Source: an uncultured Oscillospiraceae bacterium (GTDB taxonomy: Bacteria; Bacillota; Clostridia; Oscillospirales; Ruminococcaceae). Taken from it: DNA of 39,571 nucleotides. Shown here in pieces: positions 23,532 to 31,549 of this stretch. A program made the position numbers and the translations under genes. How positions within the stretch are numbered: the first letter of the stretch is position 1; each line of letters opens with the position of its first letter. Below the pieces are notes generated by a model, which ran no database searches, had not been told where the DNA came from, and was given only the letters and a program-made list of their open reading frames with translations. The stretch lies in NCBI GenBank assembly GCA_900547385.1, contig URGQ01000008.1:1-39571 (forward strand). Direction: 5' to 3'.

Positions 23532-24539
23532 ATGAATATTACCGCTGTCATCGTGGCCGTACTGCTGGCCAGTGTTATTACCGCTGTGGGGGGCTTTTGG
23601 CTGTTGCCCATGCTGCGCCGTCTGCATTTTGGGCAGACTATCTTAGAGATCGGCCCCAAGTGGCACCAGGGCAAGCAGGGTACCCCCACCATGGGTGGCC
23701 TTATGTTTATCATAGGCATTCCCATTGCGGTGGTGGTAGCCTATCTGTTCATGCATGCCTCTACCGTGGGCGATCCAATGTCGGCAATTATGCGGGCCCG
23801 TATGTTCTATGGCCTGGTGCTGGCGCTGCTATTCGGGGCCATCGGCTTCCTCGATGACTACCTGAAGGTCGTAAAAAAGCAGAATGAGGGCCTGACCGAA
23901 AAGCAGAAGATGGCGCTGCAGATTCTGTTTGGCGCGGTGTACCTGCTGCTTCTGCACATCAGCGGCACGCAGTCCACCATGGTAACCATTCCCTATATCG
24001 GCACCTACGATTTTGGGGTATTCTATTATGTGTTTGCCATGTTTGCCATCATTGCCCTTTCCAATGCTGTCAATTTCACCGATGGCCTGGATGGCCTGCT
24101 TTCCTCCGTGACGCTGGTATTGTCCATCGGCTATCTCATCTTCTGCTACCTGCTGGGCATGGGAGAAATGGGCATCATGGCGGGGGCATTGGGCGGCGGC
24201 TGCATCGGCTTCCTGTTCTGGAACCATTACCCCGCCAAGGTATTCATGGGCGATACCGGCTCCCTTTTTGTGAGCGGTATGGTCATCGCGCTGGCCTTTG
24301 GCACCGGGCTGCCCTTCTTTGTGGTGCTGTTCGGCATTATTTATGTTATCGAGATCGGCTCGGTGGTGCTGCAGCGCTGCTACTTTAAGCTGACCCATGG
24401 CAAGCGCATCTTTAAGATGAGTCCCATTCACCATCACTTTGAGATGAGCGGCTACACCGAAAAACAGATTGTGGTGATGTTTGCCGTTATCACCGCCATC
24501 GGGAGTGCGCTGGGCATTCTGGCGCTCCGGTTTATCTAA
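23532..24539 (+). CDS. mraY: Phospho-MurNAc-pentapeptide translocase MraY
   Basis: A 335-residue integral membrane enzyme (about ten spans) that transfers phospho-MurNAc-pentapeptide to undecaprenyl phosphate to make lipid I. The catalytic Asp motifs are present: DDYLKVVKKQNEGLTEKQK, NFTDGLDGL and FMGDTGSLF, plus the HHH loop IHHHFEMSGYTEKQIV. The expected murD does not follow; ftsW starts 40 bp later. Confidence 0.97.
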   Translation: MNITAVIVAVLLASVITAVGGFWLLPMLRRLHFGQTILEIGPKWHQGKQGTPTMGGLMFIIGIPIAVVVAYLFMHASTVGDPMSAIMRARMFYGLVLALLFGAIGFLDDYLKVVKKQNEGLTEKQKMALQILFGAVYLLLLHISGTQSTMVTIPYIGTYDFGVFYYVFAMFAIIALSNAVNFTDGLDGLLSSVTLVLSIGYLIFCYLLGMGEMGIMAGALGGGCIGFLFWNHYPAKVFMGDTGSLFVSGMVIALAFGTGLPFFVVLFGIIYVIEIGSVVLQRCYFKLTHGKRIFKMSPIHHHFEMSGYTEKQIVVMFAVITAIGSALGILALRFI

Positions 24540-24579
24540 TGATTTAATTTAGAAAGCAACGGAAAGGGGGCGGAAAGCC

Positions 24580-25752
24580 ATGGCAGAAAGTAGGCGCAGA
24601 GCGCGTCCCAAATCACAGGAGGGATTCTTCCGCCGCCTGTTCCCCCGATATGAGAATACCAGTGTGGACCTCACCTTCTTGGTAATGGTCATTCTGCTGC
24701 TGGTATTTGGGCTTGTGATGATGTTTAGCGCCAGCTATGCGCAGGGCTATTACCGCGAAGGCAACAGCTACCACTACATTGTGCGGCAGCTGCTGTGGGC
24801 GGTCGTGGGCCTTGGGGCCATGTTTGTTTTTTCCCGCCTGGATTACCATGTGTGGCGCAAGCTGGCCTGGCCGCTGTTCCCGGTGGTCACCGCCATGCTT
24901 ATCCTGTGCTACTTCATGCCGCCGGTCAATGACGCCCATCGCTGGATTTTCATCGGCAGTTTCCAGTTTCAGCCCTCGGAGCTGGCCAAATTCTCACTGG
25001 TGCTGCTGTTTTCGCACCTGCTTGTTTCCAATGAGAAAAAGCTGGGGCGGTTCCGCTACGGTATTTTCCCCTTTGCGGTGGTGCTGGGCGTTTATGCCGG
25101 CCTCATCGTAAAGGAACCCCACCTTTCCGCCACCATTCTGTTGGTGGTGATGGGCGGTATCATGCTGGTGGTGGGTGGTCTGCCCATGAAGTGGATCGCC
25201 GCCGCGGGAGGCATTGCCGCCGCGGGTGTCGCCGCCATTATGCTGGTGCCCTCGCTGCACGAGCGCGCCATGGAGCGTATCACCATCTGGAAGAATCCGG
25301 CCTCTGATCCCTTGGGCACCGGCTATCAGATCCTGCAGTCGCTGTATGCCATCGGCTCCGGCGGCCTGATGGGCTCCGGTATCGGCAACTCCAGGCAGAA
25401 GTACCTCTTCCTGCCGGAACCGCAGAATGACTATGTGTTCTCGGTCGTCTGTGAGGAGCTGGGCTTCATTGGGGCGTTGGTGGTCATTGTGCTGTTCGCC
25501 CTTCTCATCTGGCGGGGCTTTACCATTGTTATTAAGGCCCGCGATCGCTTCGGCGCCATGCTGGTCACCGGCTTCATTGCCCAGGTGGGGGTGCAGGCCA
25601 TCCTTAATATGGCGGTGGTCACCAATACCATCCCCTCCACCGGCATCAGCCTGCCGTTCTTTTCCTACGGCGGCACGGCGCTGGCCATTCTGTTGGGAGA
25701 AATGGGCATCGTGCTTTCGGTCTCCCGCCAAACGACAGTAGAAAAGGAGTAA
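24580..25752 (+). CDS. ftsW: SEDS glycosyltransferase FtsW/SpoVE
   Basis: A 390-residue membrane protein with about ten spans that polymerises lipid II at the division site with its cognate class B PBP. SEDS marks include LVFGLVMMFSASYAQGYY, the extracellular loop around NDAHRWIFIGSFQFQPSELAKF, the NDYVFSVVCEELGFIG motif and PSTGISLPFFSYGG near the end. A 40-residue cationic N-terminal tail precedes the first span. ATG 24580 with AAAGGGGG. In sporulating relatives the dcw copy is called SpoVE; the cluster cannot tell these apart. Confidence 0.93.
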   Translation: MAESRRRARPKSQEGFFRRLFPRYENTSVDLTFLVMVILLLVFGLVMMFSASYAQGYYREGNSYHYIVRQLLWAVVGLGAMFVFSRLDYHVWRKLAWPLFPVVTAMLILCYFMPPVNDAHRWIFIGSFQFQPSELAKFSLVLLFSHLLVSNEKKLGRFRYGIFPFAVVLGVYAGLIVKEPHLSATILLVVMGGIMLVVGGLPMKWIAAAGGIAAAGVAAIMLVPSLHERAMERITIWKNPASDPLGTGYQILQSLYAIGSGGLMGSGIGNSRQKYLFLPEPQNDYVFSVVCEELGFIGALVVIVLFALLIWRGFTIVIKARDRFGAMLVTGFIAQVGVQAILNMAVVTNTIPSTGISLPFFSYGGTALAILLGEMGIVLSVSRQTTVEKE

Positions 25753-25759
25753 CATCCGT

Positions 25760-26893
25760 ATGAAAGTTCTGTTTGCCTGCGGCGGTACCGCCGGTCATAT
25801 CAATCCCGCGCTGGCGGTGGCCACCGAGCTGCGCCGCCGGGTGCCGGATTGCGAGATCCTTTTTGTAGGCAACCCCGATGGCATGGAGGCGACCCTGGTG
25901 CCGCGGGAGGGCTTTCGCTTTGCCCCCTATCGCTCCATGGGCATCCAGCGCCGTTTTAGCTGGAATAACATCAAATATAACGCCAAAAGCGTATGTCTGC
26001 TGGTAACGGCCCGCAGCCGCGCCAAAAGAATTCTGCGGGATTTTGCACCTGATGTGGTGATGGGTACCGGCAGCTATATTTCGGCCCCCATTCTGCTGGC
26101 CGCAGCGGCACTGCGCATCCCCTGCATGACCCACGAGGCCAATGCCCTGCCCGGTGTTTCCAACCGCATGGTGTCGCAAAAGGTGGATAAATTCCTCCTT
26201 GCCGTGCCGGAGGCGGAAAAGCACCTGCCGCAGCGCCAAGATTACATCGTCACCGGCAACCCCGTCCGTCCGGAGATCCTTGCGGCCGACCGGGCCGCCG
26301 CCCGCGCCCGTTTGGGGGTCCGCCCCGGGCAGCTGTGTCTGTTGTCCTTTGGCGGCAGCCTGGGGGCGCAGACCATCAATGAAGCCGTAGCGGCGCTGAT
26401 GGCCTGGCATGTGCCGGAGGGAAAGCTGCACCACATCCACGCCACCGGCCGGTATGGGGTGGAGCTGCTGCCACGGCTGCTGCGGGAAAAGGGCGTCGCT
26501 TATGAGAATAACCCCAATCTTGATATCCGGGAATACATACACGATATGCCGGACTGTCTGGCGGCGGCCGACCTAGTGATTGCCCGTGCCGGCGCCATAA
26601 CGCTGGCGGAGCTGACCGCTGTTGGCCGGGCCTCAGTGCTCATCCCTTCTCCCAATGTGGCGGAAAACCACCAGTATCACAATGCCATGGTATTGTCCGG
26701 TCACCATGCTGCTGTGGTCATAGAAGAAAAAGACCTGACCGGCGAAAAGCTGGTGGCGGCTGTAAAGGAAATGACCGCCGACCCCGAAAAGCTGCGGGAG
26801 ATCGGTCTGGCGGCCAAGGCACTGGGTGTCCCCAATGCATGCGGCCATATCACCGATGAACTGTTGGATCTTTATAAAACTCACAGAAAATAA
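25760..26893 (+). CDS. murG: UDP-GlcNAc transferase MurG
   Basis: A 377-residue GT28-family enzyme, bound to the inner face of the membrane, that adds GlcNAc to lipid I to make lipid II. The N-terminal ACGGTAGHINPALAVA glycine loop, GTGSYISAPI, HEANALPG, GGSLGAQTIN, and the C-terminal donor site with ARAGAITLAE and NHQYHNAMVL are all present. ATG 25760 with AAAAGGAG, 7 bp after ftsW. Confidence 0.97.
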   Translation: MKVLFACGGTAGHINPALAVATELRRRVPDCEILFVGNPDGMEATLVPREGFRFAPYRSMGIQRRFSWNNIKYNAKSVCLLVTARSRAKRILRDFAPDVVMGTGSYISAPILLAAAALRIPCMTHEANALPGVSNRMVSQKVDKFLLAVPEAEKHLPQRQDYIVTGNPVRPEILAADRAAARARLGVRPGQLCLLSFGGSLGAQTINEAVAALMAWHVPEGKLHHIHATGRYGVELLPRLLREKGVAYENNPNLDIREYIHDMPDCLAAADLVIARAGAITLAELTAVGRASVLIPSPNVAENHQYHNAMVLSGHHAAVVIEEKDLTGEKLVAAVKEMTADPEKLREIGLAAKALGVPNACGHITDELLDLYKTHRK

Positions 26894-26977
26894 GCTGTAA
26901 CGCCTGTTTTTTCACCCAATATTCCGTATAGGCATAGAATACCCCCGAAAGCCCAAGGGCAAATACAGGGGGGAGCG

Positions 26978-28240
26978 ATGCCGTTTATGCGCGGATTGCG
27001 GATCACAGGAGGAAACAGACTAAGCGGGACCATAGCGGCGCACGGCGCCAAAAACGCGGTGCTGCCCATTCTGGCGGCTACCGTGCTGTGCAGTCGTTCA
27101 GAGATTAAAAACTGCCCTAACCTCAGCGATGTAGCAGTGAGCTGTCACATTCTGCGGCACCTGGGCTTTGCGGTAGAACGGGCGAGGGATACCCTGATCA
27201 TTACCCGGGAGGATACCGGCTGCCGGGATGTTCCGTCGGAATGGATGCGGGCCATGAGGTCCTCTATTCTGTTCCTAGGCGGGATGCTGGCCCGCTGTGG
27301 GAGCGTGACCCTGTGCCCGCCCGGCGGGTGTGCCCTGGGCGGCCGTCCTATTGATTTGCATCTTTCCGCCCTGCGCCAAATGGGCGCGGTCATCAGCGAG
27401 GAGGGTGATACCCTGCGCTGTGCCGCTCCCGGCGGTCTGCATGGTGCCGCGGTGCAGCTGCCCTACCCCAGCGTGGGTGCTACCGAAAACCTGCTCATCG
27501 CGGCGGCGGGAACGCCTGCCGAAACCAAAATCACCGGTGCAGCCGCCGAACCGGAGATCTCCGATCTGCTGGCCTATCTGCGGGGCTGCGGCGCCCTAAT
27601 AGAATCCCAGCCCGATGGCGCCATCCTGGTGCAGGGCAGGGAAGCGCTAACCGGCTGCTGCTGCCATGCCATCCTCCCGGACCGTATCGAGGCGGCGACC
27701 TACCTTGCTGCCGCGGCCATTACCGGCGGAGAGATCACAGTGTACGCCAGCCCGGAACACTTGGCGGCGCCCCTGGCGGCGCTGCGGCGTATGGGGTGCC
27801 GTATCACCACCGGGGAGCAGAGCATCACCCTTACCGCTCCAGAACATTTACAGGGGGCCGGCAGCATCGTTACGCTGCCATATCCCGGCTTTCCCACCGA
27901 TCTGCAAGCCATCTTTATGGCGCTGGCCGCCGCGGCAGAGGGCTACACCGCCTTTACCGAAACGGTCTTTCCCCGGCGCTGGGCCCATGTGGAGGAACTG
28001 CGCCGCTTGGGTGCGGATATCACGGTGGTCGGCAGTCATGCAGTCATCCGGGGGGCGCCCCTTATCGGGTCAGCCCTCACCTGCACCGATCTGCGCGCCG
28101 GAGCCGCTGTGGTACTAGCAGCATTAGCGGCAAAGGGAGAAAGCAGCGTTACAGCTATCTCCCACATCGAACGCGGCTATGCCGATTTTGTTCCAACCCT
28201 GCGCCATCTGGGCGCGGATATTTGCCTGACGGAAGTCTAA
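26978..28240 (+). CDS. murA: UDP-GlcNAc 1-carboxyvinyltransferase MurA
   Basis: A 420-residue enolpyruvyl transferase for the first committed step of peptidoglycan synthesis. Lys25-Asn26 in HGAKNAVLP and the catalytic Cys118 in PPGGCALGGRPIDLHL (fosfomycin target) are in place, as are the repeated beta-alpha units (GATENLLIAA; YPGFPTDLQA). ATG 26978 follows GGGGGGAG. The 84-bp gap after murG has a weak TTCACC-18-TAGAAT that could be an internal promoter. murA within the dcw cluster between murG and ftsQ is usual in Clostridia. Confidence 0.96.
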   Translation: MPFMRGLRITGGNRLSGTIAAHGAKNAVLPILAATVLCSRSEIKNCPNLSDVAVSCHILRHLGFAVERARDTLIITREDTGCRDVPSEWMRAMRSSILFLGGMLARCGSVTLCPPGGCALGGRPIDLHLSALRQMGAVISEEGDTLRCAAPGGLHGAAVQLPYPSVGATENLLIAAAGTPAETKITGAAAEPEISDLLAYLRGCGALIESQPDGAILVQGREALTGCCCHAILPDRIEAATYLAAAAITGGEITVYASPEHLAAPLAALRRMGCRITTGEQSITLTAPEHLQGAGSIVTLPYPGFPTDLQAIFMALAAAAEGYTAFTETVFPRRWAHVEELRRLGADITVVGSHAVIRGAPLIGSALTCTDLRAGAAVVLAALAAKGESSVTAISHIERGYADFVPTLRHLGADICLTEV

Positions 28241-28265
28241 ACCAAAGGAAGGAGAACCAAAGCCC

Positions 28266-29072
28266 ATGACTGCCAAGCCCACCCGTAAACAGCAGACCCG
28301 TCGCCGCCGCCGTGCGGTGTTTATCCTGCTGCTTGCGGCGGTGCTGTGCGGCGTGGGCTTTTACTGCGTCAGTGTATTTTGCCGGGCCACCCATATAGAA
28401 GTGACCGGCAGTACCCGCTACGCCGCCGAGGATATCATAGAAGCCGCCGACATAGGGGAGGAGCAGAATATCTTCACCATTTCCCAAAAGGCCCTGAATG
28501 AGCGAATTACCGCCCTGTGCCCCTACATTGAGCGTGTAACGCTGCACCGCCGCCTGCCCGATACCCTGGAACTGGAGCTGCACGAGTTCAATACCATTTA
28601 CGCCTGTATTGGCAGTATGGGGCGGGTCACCACCCTTTCCGCCGATGGCAAGGTGCTGGAGCAATGCGCATCCCTGCCGGAGTACACCTGCCTGCTGCTC
28701 GGCGCCGATTTTTCCGGCTATACCGCCGGGGAAAAGCTGCCGGAGGAATGGCAGAAGACCCTGGCCGGTGTGGATAAGGTGCGCGCGGCCCTGGAGGACG
28801 CCGGGATGCTCCCTGAGATCGGGTATATTGAGATCGGGGAGGAGCAGAGCTACAAGGCTGTCTATCAGGACCGCATCCAGCTGCGCCTGGGCAGCGAATA
28901 CGATTTGGCCACCAAGCTGCTCACCGCCCAAAAGATCATCCAGGATGAGCTTCCCGCCGATTTTATCGGGTACCTTGATGTTTCGGTCAGCGGTCGGGCC
29001 TACACCCGGCAGCTGCCTCTTACCCAGGTGGCGGATGCACAATATCTGGCCATTTTGGGTGGAAAACAGTAG
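28266..29072 (+). CDS. ftsQ: Cell division protein FtsQ/DivIB
   Basis: A 268-residue bitopic protein: a short basic cytoplasmic tail (KPTRKQQTRRRRRA), one membrane span (VFILLLAAVLCGVGFYCVSV, ~18-37), and a POTRA domain starting ATHIEVTGSTRYAAEDIIEAA, then the beta domain with YIERVTLHRRLPDTLELELHE. DivIB/FtsQ scaffolds FtsL-DivIC and the septal synthase. ATG 28266 with AAGGAG. Length and place fit; sequence outside POTRA is poorly conserved as in the family. Confidence 0.92.
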   Translation: MTAKPTRKQQTRRRRRAVFILLLAAVLCGVGFYCVSVFCRATHIEVTGSTRYAAEDIIEAADIGEEQNIFTISQKALNERITALCPYIERVTLHRRLPDTLELELHEFNTIYACIGSMGRVTTLSADGKVLEQCASLPEYTCLLLGADFSGYTAGEKLPEEWQKTLAGVDKVRAALEDAGMLPEIGYIEIGEEQSYKAVYQDRIQLRLGSEYDLATKLLTAQKIIQDELPADFIGYLDVSVSGRAYTRQLPLTQVADAQYLAILGGKQ

Positions 29073-29091
29073 CAGATATACGCCTTTTGGG

Positions 29092-29120
29092 TTGCATTTT
29101 CATGATGTTTCTGTTATGAT
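29092..29120 (+). promoter_or_regulatory. Promoter of ftsZ
   Basis: TTGCAT (29092-29097) and TATGAT (29115-29120) are 17 bases apart, in the 81-bp gap after ftsQ. It would let ftsZ be expressed apart from the MraZ-controlled genes. Confidence 0.7.
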
Positions 29121-29153
29121 AGATTAGGAGAAAACTCTAAACAGGAGGCAATA

Positions 29154-30278
29154 GTGCTGATGATGAATATAGAGCTGGATAACGATTACGAAAAAATGGC
29201 TGCAATCAAGGTATTGGGCGTCGGCGGCGGCGGCGGAAATGCCGTCAACCGCATGATCCAATCCGGCATGAGCAGCGTGGAATTTATCTCTGTTAATACC
29301 GATAATCAGTCCCTGCGTTTTTCCAATGCCTCTTACAAGCTGCACATCGGTGATAAGCTGACCCGTGGGCAGGGTGCCGGCGGCGACCCCATGAAGGGGG
29401 AAAAGGCAGCGGAGGAAAGCGAAGATGAGATCACCTCGGTGCTGCGCGGTGCCGATATGGTATATATCACGGCCGGTATGGGCGGCGGCACCGGCACCGG
29501 TGCGGCTCCCGTTATTGCCCGCATCGCCCACGATATGGGTATCCTCACCGTCGGTGTGGTTACCAAGCCCTTCTCCTTTGAGGGCAAGCGCCGCATGGAT
29601 CAGGCCACGGCCGGCATCGAGCGGCTGAAGGAGCATGTGGATGCTCTGCTCGTTATCCCCAATGAGCGCCTTCGCAGTATCTCGCAGGAAAAGATCACTC
29701 TGGCCAATGCCTTTGCCAAGGCGGATGAAGTGCTGCTGCAGGCGGTACAGAGCATCTCCGACCTCATCAATATTCCAGGTATCATCAATCTAGACTTCGC
29801 CGATGTCACCTCCATCATGAAGGACGCCGGCTATGCCCATATGGGCCTGGGCGCTGCCAACGGCCCCAATAAGGCCGAGGAAGCCGCCCGCATGGCCATC
29901 GCCTCTCCGCTGCTGGAAACCTCCATCAACGGTGCCCGCGGCGTTATCGTCAACTTCCTCGTTCCGCCCGATGTCGATCTGGAGGACATCACCAATGCTT
30001 CCCAGATGATCCACGATGCCGCCCACCCGGATGTCAACCTCATTTGGGGTGTCGCCTTTGATGAAAAGCTGGAGGATGAGATCAAGATCGTCGTCATTGC
30101 CACCAACTTTGACCATGAATCCGGCTTCCGCATCCCCACTCCCCCGGTGGATACCGAGGTTCCGGAGGACAAGATCACTGAAGTGGAGCCGCAGACCGAG
30201 CAGGAGCCCATCAATGATGACCTGGATATCAGTGCCCTCATCGATATGCTCAATCATGATCGGGACAAGCGTTCCTGA
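29154..30278 (+). CDS. ftsZ: Cell division protein FtsZ
   Basis: A 374-residue tubulin-like GTPase that forms the Z ring. Features are IKVLGVGGGGGNAVNRMI, the GGGTGTG signature (110-116), the T7 loop NLDFADV (212-218) and the C-terminal domain with GARGVIVNFL and NLIWGVAFDEKLEDEIKIVVIATNF. After a short acidic linker the C-terminal peptide reads DDLDISALIDMLN and ends DKRS; it keeps the acidic-LDI start but not the usual proline-aromatic pattern. AGGAGG (29143-29148) fits GTG 29154 best; ATG 29160 and 29163 are alternatives. ftsA is absent upstream. Confidence 0.97.
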   Translation: MLMMNIELDNDYEKMAAIKVLGVGGGGGNAVNRMIQSGMSSVEFISVNTDNQSLRFSNASYKLHIGDKLTRGQGAGGDPMKGEKAAEESEDEITSVLRGADMVYITAGMGGGTGTGAAPVIARIAHDMGILTVGVVTKPFSFEGKRRMDQATAGIERLKEHVDALLVIPNERLRSISQEKITLANAFAKADEVLLQAVQSISDLINIPGIINLDFADVTSIMKDAGYAHMGLGAANGPNKAEEAARMAIASPLLETSINGARGVIVNFLVPPDVDLEDITNASQMIHDAAHPDVNLIWGVAFDEKLEDEIKIVVIATNFDHESGFRIPTPPVDTEVPEDKITEVEPQTEQEPINDDLDISALIDMLNHDRDKRS

Positions 30279-30292
30279 GCTTTGCAAATTTC

Positions 30293-30326
30293 ATCCCCCC
30301 TGTCACTTTTGGCAGGGGGATTGATT
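30293..30326 (+). terminator. Terminator of ftsZ
   Basis: CCCCCTG (30296-30302) pairs with CAGGGGG (30313-30319), followed by ATTGATTTTATT. Its tail overlaps the -35 box of the next promoter. Confidence 0.75.
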
Positions 30327-30348
30327 TTATTGGGCAGTCGATTATAAT
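30321..30348 (+). promoter_or_regulatory. Promoter of galE
   Basis: TTGATT (30321-30326) and TATAAT (30343-30348) are separated by 16 bases. Confidence 0.7.
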
Positions 30349-30377
30349 TAAGCTAAAAAAGAGGGGAGCGTGAACCC

Positions 30378-31397
30378 ATGAATGTACTGTTGACCGGCGG
30401 GGCCGGTTATATCGGTAGCCACACCGCAGTAGAGCTGCTGAACCGGGGTTGTGATATTGTCATAGCGGATGATTATTCCAATAGCAGCCCCGTGGCAGTG
30501 GAACGCCTCCGGCAGATCACCGGCCGGGATTTTCCTGCCTACCATGTCGATGTAACCGACCGCGAAGCCGTCCGCCGCATCTTCCGTGAGAATAAAATCG
30601 ACTGTGTCATTCACTTTGCCGGGAAAAAGGCGGTGGGGGAGTCTGTCGAAATTCCCCTTTCCTACTACCGTACCAATCTCGATGCCGCCCTGACGGTACT
30701 GGAGTGTATGAAGGAGGCCAGTGTTAGTCGGTTTATCTTCTCTTCCTCCGCCACCGTTTACGGTTCGCGCAATCCCATCCCTTACCGGGAGGATATGCCC
30801 CGCGGGGAGTGCTCCAGCCCCTACGGCACCACTAAGGCCATGATCGAAAAGATTCTGGAAGATGCCTGTCATGCCGATCCCACCCTTTCGGCGGTGCTGC
30901 TGCGGTATTTTAATCCCATTGGGGCGCACCCCTCCGGCCTCATCGGGGAGGACCCTCAGGGCATCCCCAATAACCTGCTGCCTTACATCGCACAGGTCGC
31001 GGTGGGCCGGCGGGAACGCCTTATGGTGTTCGGCGATGATTACCCCACCCCCGATGGCACCTGCCGCCGGGATTATCTCCATGTGATGGACCTGGCTGCG
31101 GGGCACCACCGGGCGGCCTGCTACACCATGGAACACCCTGGTGTCACGGCGGTCAACTTGGGCACCGGTACCCCGTACAGTGTGCTGGAGGTCATCGAAG
31201 CGTTCCGGAAAGCCAGCGGCCGGGAGGTCCCCTATGTCATTGGTCCCCGCCGGGCGGGCGATCTGCCGGAATACTGGGCGGATGCCGCCAAAGCAAAGGA
31301 GCTTTTCGGCTGGCAGGCACAGTATACACTGCAGGATATGTGCCGGGATACCTGGGCCTGGCAAAGCAAAAACCCGCAGGGCTACCCCAAAGCCTAA
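30378..31397 (+). CDS. galE: UDP-glucose 4-epimerase GalE
   Basis: A 339-residue extended SDR enzyme interconverting UDP-glucose and UDP-galactose (possibly also the N-acetyl forms). It shows the NAD-binding GGAGYIG (7-13), FSSSATVYG with Ser124, the catalytic Tyr149-xxx-Lys153, RYFNPIGAHPSGLIGEDP and the C-terminal YWADAAKAKELFGW. ATG 30378 with a GGGGAG SD. Monocistronic, between ftsZ and the convergent glmS. It supplies UDP-galactose for surface glycans or handles dietary galactose; context does not decide. Confidence 0.96.
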   Translation: MNVLLTGGAGYIGSHTAVELLNRGCDIVIADDYSNSSPVAVERLRQITGRDFPAYHVDVTDREAVRRIFRENKIDCVIHFAGKKAVGESVEIPLSYYRTNLDAALTVLECMKEASVSRFIFSSSATVYGSRNPIPYREDMPRGECSSPYGTTKAMIEKILEDACHADPTLSAVLLRYFNPIGAHPSGLIGEDPQGIPNNLLPYIAQVAVGRRERLMVFGDDYPTPDGTCRRDYLHVMDLAAGHHRAACYTMEHPGVTAVNLGTGTPYSVLEVIEAFRKASGREVPYVIGPRRAGDLPEYWADAAKAKELFGWQAQYTLQDMCRDTWAWQSKNPQGYPKA

Positions 31398-31410
31398 GCT
31401 TGCCCCATCC

Positions 31411-31488
31411 GGGCGGCGGCGCTCCGCTCTCCGTCGGGGCGCCATCCCTTTGGGATAGGCAACCCTCCCTCGCTCCGCCCCGCCGCCC
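31411..31488. repeat. Partial cloverleaf-like structure after galE
   Basis: GGGCGGCG (31411-31418) and CGCCGCCC (31481-31488) form an 8-bp closing stem around GGCGCTCC/GGGGCGCC (31418-31443, one G-T) and ATCCC-TTT-GGGAT (31444-31456); the third arm is not paired. It resembles the perfect elements elsewhere but is degenerate. Confidence 0.45.
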
Positions 31489-31508
31489 TGCCTTTATGCA
31501 TGCCGCAA

Positions 31509-31536
31509 AAAAGAGACCCTTCGCAGGGTCTCTTTT
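31509..31536. terminator. Bidirectional terminator between galE and glmS
   Basis: A perfect 12-bp stem AAAAGAGACCCT (31509-31520) / AGGGTCTCTTTT (31525-31536) with loop TCGC; A-rich on the left and T-rich on the right, so it works for both convergent genes. Confidence 0.88.
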
Positions 31537-31549
31537 CGCGTTTTATTGA

